From: Steroidobacteraceae bacterium
Lineage (GTDB): Bacteria; Pseudomonadota; Gammaproteobacteria; Steroidobacterales; Steroidobacteraceae
DNA: 64,000 nucleotides
Direction: 5' to 3'
NCBI GenBank assembly: GCA_019634895.1
Contig: JAHCAM010000012.1
Location: 1-64,000 of the forward strand
Notes under the pieces: model-generated
The model's input: the letters and a program-made list of their open reading frames with translations, nothing else
Databases searched by the model: none
What the model was told of the DNA's origin: nothing
In this document: positions 57,944-64,000 of the stretch, one piece after another
Layout of the letters: each line of letters begins with the position of its first letter
Position numbering within the stretch: the stretch's first letter is position 1
Translations under genes and position numbers: made by a program

Positions 57944-60568
57944 TCAGCGGAACGAATAGGTTGTGCGCAGGCTCCAGAACCGCCCGCGCGGGTTGTGGAT
58001 CGCCGACACGTAGCCGTACACGTCGGCATCCCCGTCACCCACCGCAACAGGCACCTTCTCGTCGAACGCGTTGTCCACGAACAGCGCGATCTTGGTGTTC
58101 GCGATGCCCGTGTACGAGACCAGGAAGTTCACCGTCGTGAAGGAACTCACGCTGCCGACCGCCGTCGTCACCGGCGGCGACAGGTCGCGCCAGTCGTTGA
58201 ACGAGCTGATGTAGTTCACGCGCGCATTGAAGCCCCAGTCGCCCAGCCGGTAGTCGCCGGTGAGCGTCACGCGGTCCTCCGGATACTCGTACTCGCCGGC
58301 GAATGACTGGGTCTCGAACCCGGTTCCCGCCGCGTTGAGCAGCACCTTGTCGAACTCGAGCAGGTGCGACCAGTCGAGGCCGAGCGTCAGGCTGCCGTCG
58401 CCGAGGCCCATGTTGTGGTACACGGCGAGGTCGATGCCCTGCGCGGACTGGCTGCCGATGTTCAGGAACGTACTGCGGATGAACTGCAGCGGACCCAGGG
58501 TGTCGCCCGGCAGTGGCGCGCCACGAACGCAAATCGTGCTGGCCTGGTTGTTGCAGTGGTTGACGTACAGGAAGGTCCGGGGTTCCTCGTCGATCTTGTT
58601 GTCCTGCTGGATGTCCCAGAAGTCCAGCGACACGCTGGTCGAGCCGGTGGGCTGCCAGACCGCGCCGATGTTGAAGCTCTCCGACTCCTCGGGCTGCAGG
58701 TTGGGATTGCCGCTGAACAGGATCAGGAAATCCGTGTTCGCGCAGTATGCCGGGTTGTCGGCGCAGCCGAACGTGTCCTGGAAGAACTCGGACTCCTGCG
58801 ACGGGCCGAGGCCGATCTGCGCCAGCGACGGGGCGCGGAAGCCTTCGCTCCAGGACGCGCGCAGCGCGAACGAATCCACCGGCGCCCAGCGCAGGGCCAC
58901 CTTCGGATTGGTCGTGTCGCCGAAGTCGCTGTAATCGTCGTAGCGCCCCGCGACCTGCAGTTCGAGCGTCTCGTGCAACGGGATCGAGAACTCGACGAAG
59001 GCCGACCAGTTGTCGCGCTGCGCCGCCGCCGACACCGACTCCGTGCCGAAGATCAGGCCGCGCTGGAACTGGTCGTCCGGCACGTCGGTCACCTTCTCGT
59101 CGCGGTACTCGAGCCCGGCGGCCATCATCACCTTTCCCGCACCCATGTCGAACAGCGGGCCGGTGATCGTCGCGTCGTACATCGTCAGATGCGACTTGCC
59201 CTGGCGCACCAGGTTGGTCGTGATCGCGTCGATCACGCTGGCGGGATTCTGCACGCCGCCGAACGGGTTGTAGCGGCCGGCATCGAGTTCCGCCTGCAGA
59301 AAGTCGGTCCGCACCCAGCCCTGGGACTTGTCGCCGGTCTGCGTGGACTCGCTGCGGGCGCGCTGCGCCCCGATTTCCCACTTCCAGTCGTTGATCTCGC
59401 CGCGCAGCCCGACGACGGCGCGCAGGTTGTCGGTCTCGATGTCCCACTGGCGCGGGCCCGCGTCCACGGTGCGGTAACGGCTGATGCCGACCGCATTGGT
59501 ACCCGGGAACGGATCGTTCGGGTGGTTGTTGAGCGTCAGCCCCGCCGATTCGTCGAGCGGCGTCGGCGCGCCCTGCGCGATCGAGGTGTTGTGCTGCACC
59601 GCGATCTCGGTGAACAGCTCGACGCCACCGCCCAGCCCCTTGCGGCCGAGCACCTGCAGGCCGGTGCGCTCCGATTCCGGAATCAGCAGATTCCACGGAC
59701 CGTAGTCGTAGAGGCAGGTCTGGCCCGCGATGCTGCCGGCCGGGCAGGCGGGATCCCGCAGGATGACGGTCGGCGGCGGTGGTGCCGTGTTGGGCACAAA
59801 GAAGCGGCCGGGGTAGCCGCGCGACGAGCGGTAGTCCGCGCCACCGAATGCCGAGTTGTTCGCCGAGCCGATGCGGCCGCGCTCGCGGTTGAACAGGGTG
59901 CTGTTCTTGAAGTAGTCGAAGATCATGGTCACGTTCGAGTCGTCGCCGCTGGTGCCCCAGATCGCGGAGGCGGTCGTCTCCGACGCGCTGCCGCTGGTCA
60001 CGTCGCCGTAGCCCGCGGAGACCTCGAAGCCCTCGAAGTCCTTGCGCAGCACGATGTTGATCACGCCGGCGACCGCGTCGGAGCCGTACACCGCGGACGC
60101 GCCGTCCTTCAGCACCTCGACGCGCTCGATGGCGGCGACCGGGATGGTGTTGATGTCCACGAAGTTGGTGGTCACGCTCTCGGCGAAGGAGCTGATCGCC
60201 ACGCGACGGCCGTTCACCAGCACCAGGGTCGCGTCGGCGCCGAGGCCGCGCAGGCTGATGGAAGCGGCGCCGTTCGCGGTCGAATCCTGGTTGTTGCCGC
60301 GCGTCGAGAATGCGCCGTTGCCGTTCACGGGGATCTTCTCGAACAGCTGCTGCAGATTCTGGTAGCCGGCGTTCTCGATGGCCTCGCGGTCCACGGTCAG
60401 CACCGGGGACGGTCCCTCGAAATCCGCGCTGCGCGCGATGCGCGAGCCGATCACGACGATGTCATCTTCCGCCGCAGTCACCGCGGGCGCGGCCAGAGCT
60501 GCCGACAATCCCGCCACGCCTCCGATCGCCAGCCGGACGGCGCGGGCGAGCGGTGTTTGTTTGTTCAT
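57944..60568 (-). CDS. TonB-dependent outer-membrane receptor
   Basis: This 874-residue outer-membrane beta-barrel has a signal peptide (ends PAVTAA), a TonB-box-like DIVVIGSRI right after it, a plug domain (about 40-165; ASISLRGLGADATLVLVNGRR, IERVEVLKDGASAVYGSDA) and a 22-strand-type barrel ending in an aromatic TYSFR terminus. It belongs to the large-receptor group common in Xanthomonadales-like and alphaproteobacterial oligotrophs, in which substrates are often peptides or glycans rather than siderophores. The substrate cannot be told; no transporter or hydrolase is adjacent. GGGAG lies 7 nt before the ATG at 60568. The 236-bp upstream gap to tRNA-Pro shows no convincing promoter for this gene. 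Confidence 0.93.
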   Translation of the reverse strand: MNKQTPLARAVRLAIGGVAGLSAALAAPAVTAAEDDIVVIGSRIARSADFEGPSPVLTVDREAIENAGYQNLQQLFEKIPVNGNGAFSTRGNNQDSTANGAASISLRGLGADATLVLVNGRRVAISSFAESVTTNFVDINTIPVAAIERVEVLKDGASAVYGSDAVAGVINIVLRKDFEGFEVSAGYGDVTSGSASETTASAIWGTSGDDSNVTMIFDYFKNSTLFNRERGRIGSANNSAFGGADYRSSRGYPGRFFVPNTAPPPPTVILRDPACPAGSIAGQTCLYDYGPWNLLIPESERTGLQVLGRKGLGGGVELFTEIAVQHNTSIAQGAPTPLDESAGLTLNNHPNDPFPGTNAVGISRYRTVDAGPRQWDIETDNLRAVVGLRGEINDWKWEIGAQRARSESTQTGDKSQGWVRTDFLQAELDAGRYNPFGGVQNPASVIDAITTNLVRQGKSHLTMYDATITGPLFDMGAGKVMMAAGLEYRDEKVTDVPDDQFQRGLIFGTESVSAAAQRDNWSAFVEFSIPLHETLELQVAGRYDDYSDFGDTTNPKVALRWAPVDSFALRASWSEGFRAPSLAQIGLGPSQESEFFQDTFGCADNPAYCANTDFLILFSGNPNLQPEESESFNIGAVWQPTGSTSVSLDFWDIQQDNKIDEEPRTFLYVNHCNNQASTICVRGAPLPGDTLGPLQFIRSTFLNIGSQSAQGIDLAVYHNMGLGDGSLTLGLDWSHLLEFDKVLLNAAGTGFETQSFAGEYEYPEDRVTLTGDYRLGDWGFNARVNYISSFNDWRDLSPPVTTAVGSVSSFTTVNFLVSYTGIANTKIALFVDNAFDEKVPVAVGDGDADVYGYVSAIHNPRGRFWSLRTTYSFR

Positions 60569-60719
60569 GGAAGAACTCCCATTGGTTTTGCTACCACAGC
60601 CGCAACGCGGCTGCCACGGCCCGGAATCTACACCTTTCGCCGTGCGTTTGGCCAATGTGGTCAAAAAAGAACAGGTATGGCAGATGCGCTATGCATCCAC
60701 CCGGGCCGGCCCCGTCAAA

Positions 60720-60748
60720 TTGACGGTTCGGGAGTGCCTACGTAAGAT
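60720..60748 (+). promoter_or_regulatory. Promoter of the tRNA-Pro-Arg-His-Lys operon
   Basis: A -35 TTGACG (60720-60725), a 17-nt spacer and a -10 TAAGAT (60743-60748) are followed by a GC-rich discriminator (GCGGGCCCGCG), the mark of stringently controlled stable RNA promoters. The -35 is inside the perfect palindrome CCGTCAAATTGACGG (60712-60726). Confidence 0.7.
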
Positions 60749-60804
60749 GCGGGCCCGCGCGCAGGCCGGTGGGCCGGCGCGGCCGCAACCGGCAGGATTT
60801 CTGG

Positions 60805-60881
60805 CGGGGCATGGCGCAGTCTGGTAGCGCATCTGCTTTGGGAGCAGAGGGTCGGGGGTTCAAATCCCTCTGCCCCGACCA
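60805..60881 (+). tRNA. tRNA-Pro (anticodon TGG)
   Basis: The 77-nt cloverleaf has a CGGGGCA/TGCCCCG acceptor stem, anticodon stem TCTGC/GCAGA around TGG, a GGTTCAAATCC T-arm and encoded CCA. It is first of the four-tRNA cluster. Confidence 0.97.
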
Positions 60882-60913
60882 TCTCGGACGGGCGGCGCCG
60901 CGGGCCGGACAGA

Positions 60914-60990
60914 GCGCCCGTAGCTCAACCGGATAGAGCACCGGCCTTCTAAGCCGGCGGTTGCAGGTTCGAGTCCTGCCGGGCGCACCA
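60914..60990 (+). tRNA. tRNA-Arg (anticodon TCT)
   Basis: The 77-nt cloverleaf has a GCGCCCG/CGGGCGC acceptor stem, anticodon stem CCGGC/GCCGG around TCT, a GGTTCGAGTCC T-arm and encoded CCA. It decodes the AGA/AGG codons, which are rare in this GC-rich DNA. Confidence 0.97.
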
Positions 60991-61023
60991 GGAGCCAGGC
61001 ACGCGGCGGCGCAAGGTTTAGAT

Positions 61024-61100
61024 GGCGGGCGTAGCTCAGCTGGTAGAGCCCCGGATTGTGATTCCGGCCGTCGCGGGTTCGAATCCCGTCGCTCGCCCCA
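61024..61100 (+). tRNA. tRNA-His (anticodon GTG)
   Basis: The cloverleaf has the extra 5' G opposite discriminator C73, the identity element of tRNA-His. The anticodon stem CCGGA/TCCGG encloses GTG, and CCA is encoded. Confidence 0.97.
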
Positions 61101-61107
61101 GTTTTTC

Positions 61108-61183
61108 GGGCCATTAGCTCAATTGGTAGAGCTCCGGACTCTTAATCCGTAGGTTGTAGGTTCGAGTCCTACATGGCCCACCA
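61108..61183 (+). tRNA. tRNA-Lys (anticodon CTT)
   Basis: The 76-nt cloverleaf has a GGGCCAT/ATGGCCC acceptor stem, anticodon loop CTCTTAA with anticodon CTT, and encoded CCA. The first base pair of the anticodon stem is a C-T mismatch. Confidence 0.95.
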
Positions 61184-61189
61184 ACCGAC

Positions 61190-61216
61190 GCCCCGCAGCC
61201 GAGGCTGCGGGGCTTT
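61190..61216 (+). terminator. Terminator of the tRNA cluster
   Basis: The inverted repeat GCCCCGCAGCC/GGCTGCGGGGC, followed by TTT, lies 6 nt after tRNA-Lys. The stem is very strong and the T-run short. Confidence 0.7.
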
Positions 61217-61231
61217 CGCAAGCGACCCAAC

Positions 61232-61534
61232 ATGGAACCCAGGCGAGACATACCCGAGCCGACTTACCACTGGCCCGGCGGTCCGGGGGCCGATGACGAC
61301 CCGACCCCGATGGAGTCCGCGCTGGCCGCGCTGAAGCTCGGCGCGATCGCCGCAGCCGCCGCCACCATCCTCTATTACTACCTCGCGGTGTATCGCGGCT
61401 TTGCGCCGGGACGGCTGGCGACGACGTCCACGGTGCTTGCGGCGTTCGTCCTGCCGAGCCTGGTCGCCTACCTGCGCAACCGCCGGGCCCGCCGGCGGCG
61501 GACCGGCGGACGGGCGGGTGGCGGCAACCCTTAA
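61232..61534 (+). CDS. Small putative membrane protein between tRNA-Lys and tRNA-Leu
   Basis: This 100-residue ORF is not recognised. It has an acidic, proline-rich N-terminus, two hydrophobic helices (about residues 33-55 and 63-82), and a strongly basic C-terminus (RNRRARRRRTGG), which would leave both ends in the cytoplasm. It begins 15 nt after the tRNA terminator, with no good ribosome site and no promoter seen. It may be a real small membrane protein or chance coding in GC-rich DNA; the clean two-helix layout favours the first. Confidence 0.45.
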   Translation: MEPRRDIPEPTYHWPGGPGADDDPTPMESALAALKLGAIAAAAATILYYYLAVYRGFAPGRLATTSTVLAAFVLPSLVAYLRNRRARRRRTGGRAGGGNP

Positions 61535-61536
61535 GC

Positions 61537-61542
61537 TATACT
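61537..61542 (+). promoter_or_regulatory. -10-like TATACT box upstream of tRNA-Leu
   Basis: TATACT at 61537-61542, in a short AT-rich patch (TTAAGCTATACTT), lies 48 nt before tRNA-Leu. No clear -35 is present. Confidence 0.45.
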
Positions 61543-61590
61543 TGCCGGCTGGAAACAACGCGGGCGTTGCGTTTCCGGCCGGTTCCCGAG

Positions 61591-61675
61591 GCGAAAGTGG
61601 CGGAATTGGCAGACGCGCCGGATTTAGGTTCCGGTGGGGCAACCCGTGAGAGTTCGAGTCTCTCCTTTCGCACCA
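61591..61675 (+). tRNA. tRNA-Leu (anticodon TAG)
   Basis: This class II tRNA of 85 nt has a GCGAAAG/CTTTCGC acceptor stem, anticodon stem CCGGA/TCCGG around TAG, a variable arm, an AGTTCGAGTCT T-arm and encoded CCA. The trigger factor gene starts 16 nt later, so the two may share a transcript. Confidence 0.97.
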
Positions 61676-61691
61676 TGAGGTGTCCGGACCG

Positions 61692-63005
61692 ATGATGGTT
61701 TCAGTCGAGACGCTGGCGGGCCTGGAGCGGCGCATGCAGGTGTCGGTGCCGGCAACGCGCGTGAAGCAGCAGATGGACGCACGCCTGCTCAAGGTGAGCC
61801 GCACCGTGCGCATCAAGGGGTTCCGCCCCGGCAAGGCGCCGATCCACGTGGTGCGCAAGCACTACGGCGGGCAGGTCCGCGAGGAGGTCGTCTCCGACCT
61901 GATCCGCGAGACCTTCGCCGAGGCGCTGCGCCAGGAAAAACTGATGCCGGCCGGCGGGCCGCGCATCGAGCCGCAGCAGTCCGGCGAGCCCGACGACCTG
62001 CGTTACGTCGCGACCTTCGAGGTCTATCCGCAGTTCGCGCTGCAGGACGTGTCCGCCATCCGCGTGTCCCGGCCGAGCGCCACGGTCACGGATTCCGACG
62101 TGGACACCATGATCGAGAGCCTGCGTGCGCAGCGTCCGGACTGGACCGAGGTCGCGCGCGGCTGCCAGGACCGGGACCGGGTCACGCTGGATTTCGAGGG
62201 CCGCATCGGCGGCGAAGGATTCGACGGCGGCAAGAGCGAGAACCTGACGGTGGTGCTGGGCGCGGGCCGGCTGCTGCCGGATTTCGAGGCGGGCATCAAG
62301 GGCGCCGCGGCGGGAGAGACGCGCGAGTTCGACCTGCGCTTCCCCGACGAGTACCAGGCGAAGGCGCTGGCCGGCAAGACCGCGCGCTTCTCCGCGGTGA
62401 TCCGCAAGGTGGAGGAGGGGCGGCTGCCGGCGGTGGACGACACGTTCTGCGAGGCCTTCGGCGTCACCGAAGGCGGCGTGGAGGCGCTGCGCGCCGAGGT
62501 GCGCGCCAACATGGAGCGCGAGCTGGCCCAGGCCGTGCAGGCGCGGGTCAAGGGACAGATCATGGAGGCGCTGCTCGCGGCCAACCCGATCACGGTGCCG
62601 AACGCGCTGGTCGAGGCGGAGATCCGCGACATGCAGATGGACATGCTGCGGCGCATGGGCGCGCGCGACGCGCGCCAGCTGCCGCCGCGCGGGCCCTTCG
62701 AGCAGGCAGCCCGCCGCCGGGTCGCACTCGGCCTGATCCTCAACGAAGTGATCCGCCAGTCCGGCATCCAGCCGGACGCGGCCCAGGTGCAGGCGCGGCT
62801 CGACGAGATCGCGGAAGGCTTCGAGAACCCGGACGAGGCGCGGCGCCAGTACCTGCAGAACGAGGCCGCCACCCGGCAGCTGCAGATGTCGGTCATGGAG
62901 GACCAGGCGGTGGCCTGGATCGCGGGCCGGGCGCAGGTCACCGACGAGCCGTCGACCTTCAAGGCGATCATGAACTTCGGCGCCGAGGCGGCGTCCGAGG
63001 GATGA
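61692..63005 (+). CDS. tig: Trigger factor
   Basis: This ribosome-bound chaperone has a ribosome-docking N-terminal domain with the signature GFRPGKAP, a PPIase domain (about 155-245; GDRVTLDFEGRIGGEGFDGG without the initial G, reading DRDRVTLDFEG) and a C-terminal cradle. The length of about 437 is typical. A GTG at 61680 and ATGs at 61692 and 61695 are possible starts; 61692 fits the family N-terminus (VSVETLAGLERR). clpP follows after 9 bases. Confidence 0.95.
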   Translation: MMVSVETLAGLERRMQVSVPATRVKQQMDARLLKVSRTVRIKGFRPGKAPIHVVRKHYGGQVREEVVSDLIRETFAEALRQEKLMPAGGPRIEPQQSGEPDDLRYVATFEVYPQFALQDVSAIRVSRPSATVTDSDVDTMIESLRAQRPDWTEVARGCQDRDRVTLDFEGRIGGEGFDGGKSENLTVVLGAGRLLPDFEAGIKGAAAGETREFDLRFPDEYQAKALAGKTARFSAVIRKVEEGRLPAVDDTFCEAFGVTEGGVEALRAEVRANMERELAQAVQARVKGQIMEALLAANPITVPNALVEAEIRDMQMDMLRRMGARDARQLPPRGPFEQAARRRVALGLILNEVIRQSGIQPDAAQVQARLDEIAEGFENPDEARRQYLQNEAATRQLQMSVMEDQAVAWIAGRAQVTDEPSTFKAIMNFGAEAASEG

Positions 63006-63014
63006 GGTGAAGCG

Positions 63015-63650
63015 GTGAGCCAGAAGCACGAGACGCGGGCCCTGAACCTGGTGCCGATGGTGGTCGAGCAGACCGCCCGCGGCGAACGCGCCTACGACAT
63101 CTATTCGCGGCTGCTGAAGGAGCGCGTGGTGTTCATCGTCGGCGAGGTCGAGGACCAGATGGCGAACCTGGTCGTGGCCCAGCTGCTGTTCCTGGAGTCC
63201 GAGAACCCGGACAAGGACATCCACCTGTACATCAACTCGCCGGGCGGCGCGGTCACCGCCGGGCTCGCGATCTACGACACCATGCAGTTCGTCAAGCCGG
63301 AGATCAGCACCATCTGCGTCGGCCAGGCCGCGTCCATGGGCGCCGTGCTGCTGGCTGCGGGCGCCAAGGGCAAGCGCTACGCGCTGCCGCATTCGCGCAT
63401 CATGGTCCACCAGCCGCTGGGCGGATTCCACGGCCAGGCGACCGACGTCGAGATCCACGCCCGCGAGATCCTGGATGCGCGCGACCGGCTCAACCAGATC
63501 CTGTCGCGCCACACCGGCCAGCCGCTCGAGGCCATCCGCAAGGACACCGACCGCGACAACTTCATGAGCGGCGAGCAGGCCCGCGACTACGGAATCGTGG
63601 ACGGCGTCCTTGCGAAGCGCGGCGAGTTGCCGCAGCTTGGACGCAGTTGA
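63015..63650 (+). CDS. clpP: ATP-dependent Clp protease proteolytic subunit
   Basis: This is the serine protease barrel that works with ClpX and ClpA. The catalytic serine is in [11 protein letters not shown], the histidine in [11 protein letters not shown], and the aspartate in the DTDRDNFMS region. The length is 211 from the GTG start. A short propeptide ([16 protein letters not shown]) precedes the mature enzyme. Its partner clpX follows after 115 bases with its own promoter. Confidence 0.97.
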   Translation: MSQKHETRALNLVPMVVEQTARGERAYDIYSRLLKERVVFIVGEVEDQMANLVVAQLLFLESENPDKDIHLYINSPGGAVTAGLAIYDTMQFVKPEISTICVGQAASMGAVLLAAGAKGKRYALPHSRIMVHQPLGGFHGQATDVEIHAREILDARDRLNQILSRHTGQPLEAIRKDTDRDNFMSGEQARDYGIVDGVLAKRGELPQLGRS

Positions 63651-63700
63651 GTGAGACTCCGCTCAAGATAGATCGGGCAAGCGCCTGAGATAGAAAGGAA

Positions 63701-63729
63701 TTTACCGGCCGAAACCGGCGTGCTATAAG
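63701..63729 (+). promoter_or_regulatory. Sigma-70-like promoter of clpX
   Basis: A -35 TTTACC (63701-63706), a 17-nt spacer and a -10 TATAAG (63724-63729) lie 36 nt before the clpX ATG. The spacer contains the small dyad CCGGCC-GAAA-CCGGCG. Confidence 0.6.
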
Positions 63730-63765
63730 ACGGCAGCCGGCGCAGCGGCCAACGAGGACCACGGC

Positions 63766-64000
63766 ATGGTGGACGACACGCGGGGCAAGCACGACGACGG
63801 CAAGCTGCTGTATTGCTCGTTCTGCGGCAAGAGCCAGCACGAGGTCCGCAAGCTGATCGCGGGGCCCTCGGTCTTCGTCTGCGACGAGTGCGTCGAGCTC
63901 TGCAACGACATCATCCGCGAGGAGCTCGAGGAGAAGCAGGAACGGTCCCGCGACCGCCTGCCGAAGCCCCACGAGATCCGCAAGGTCCTCGACGAGTACG
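63766..64000 (+). CDS. clpX: ATP-dependent Clp protease ATPase subunit ClpX (start only)
   Basis: The first 78 codons are present. They encode the ClpX zinc-binding domain with CSFCGKSQ and CDECVELC as the four zinc ligands, followed by the [12 protein letters not shown] entry to the AAA+ domain. ClpX unfolds substrates for ClpP. The AAA+ core (about 350 residues) lies beyond the window. Confidence 0.96.
   Translation, partial: MVDDTRGKHDDGKLLYCSFCGKSQHEVRKLIAGPSVFVCDECVELCNDIIREELEEKQERSRDRLPKPHEIRKVLDEY

Noticed and set aside
58364..60745. Open frame of about 790 codons opposite the TonB receptor gene
   Set aside because: The minus strand codes for a full receptor with signal peptide and plug; the plus-strand reading has no recognisable domain.
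60569..60804. Promoter of the TonB receptor gene using TTGACC near the palindromic TTGGCCAA
   Set aside because: No acceptable -10 hexamer occurs 16-18 nt downstream, so I could not support it.

Overview
The window is very GC-rich chromosomal DNA packed with housekeeping genes. Gene content and order point to a gammaproteobacterium, probably near the Xanthomonadales, Nevskiales or Steroidobacterales. Supporting signs are a SUF-type Rrf2 regulator, complete mlaFEDCB plus mlaA, the bcp-gcvR//dapA-bamC order also found in E. coli, prmB-aroC, fimV-truA-accD-folC-dedD-cvpA-purF, EF-P with EpmA, and tRNAs-tig-clpP-clpX. I see no insertion sequence, prophage, CRISPR array or rRNA. The species assignment is inference.

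Layout. 1-1305: start of a suf operon (sufB, cut by the window edge) and its Rrf2 regulator. 1454-2473: class I aldolase. 2496-6319: the Mla phospholipid transport system, with mlaA convergent and overlapping mlaB. 6359-10373 (minus): bepA-type protease, phoH, bcp, gcvR. 10516-11814: dapA, a very short BamC-like lipoprotein, tRNA-Ser. 11819-13436: a palindromic element, an orphan TagH-like FHA protein, and DUF1820. 13442-20771: purL, a DUF4145 protein, ettA, and a histone-deacetylase-like hydrolase. 20830-24997: glyA-nrdR-ribD-nusB-thiL; ribD has lost parts of its reductase domain and ribE, ribBA and ribH are absent from their usual place. 25128-30450: a protein kinase with a cyclic-nucleotide-binding domain, then folE2, dxs, ispA and xseB on the minus strand. 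30562-34696: parE-parC. 34812-40646: a FimX-like degenerate GGDEF/EAL protein, efp, msrC, epmA, psd, SCO. 40706-42711: prmB-aroC. 42908-52412: fimV, truA, accD, folC, a SPOR protein, cvpA, purF, glycerate kinase. 52422-57883: a receiver-kinase fusion, lpxH, a cyclophilin, gltX, cysS. 57944-60568: a TonB-dependent receptor. 60805-64000: tRNA-Pro-Arg-His-Lys, a small membrane ORF, tRNA-Leu, tig, clpP, and the start of clpX.

How the parts work together. The window serves the cell envelope (Mla, BepA, BamC-like, LpxH, Psd, TonB receptor), translation (EF-P/EpmA, EttA, GltX, CysS, PrmB, TruA, tRNAs), protein quality control (Tig, ClpP, ClpX, cyclophilin), isoprenoid, folate, purine and thiamine cofactor supply, and polar type IV pilus control (FimV, FimX-like). 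Two Ser/Thr kinases and an FHA protein suggest phospho-threonine signalling.

Two patterns stand out beyond gene content. Several genes carry a -10-like box (TATAAT, TAGACT or similar) exactly 6-7 nt before the start codon, which suggests leaderless mRNAs. Most convergent gene junctions with room for it carry a long palindrome, of three different sequence types, or a terminator hairpin. No wholly new multi-gene system is evident; the best leads are the decayed riboflavin locus, the mini-BamC, the orphan TagH/kinase set and the leaderless-promoter pattern.
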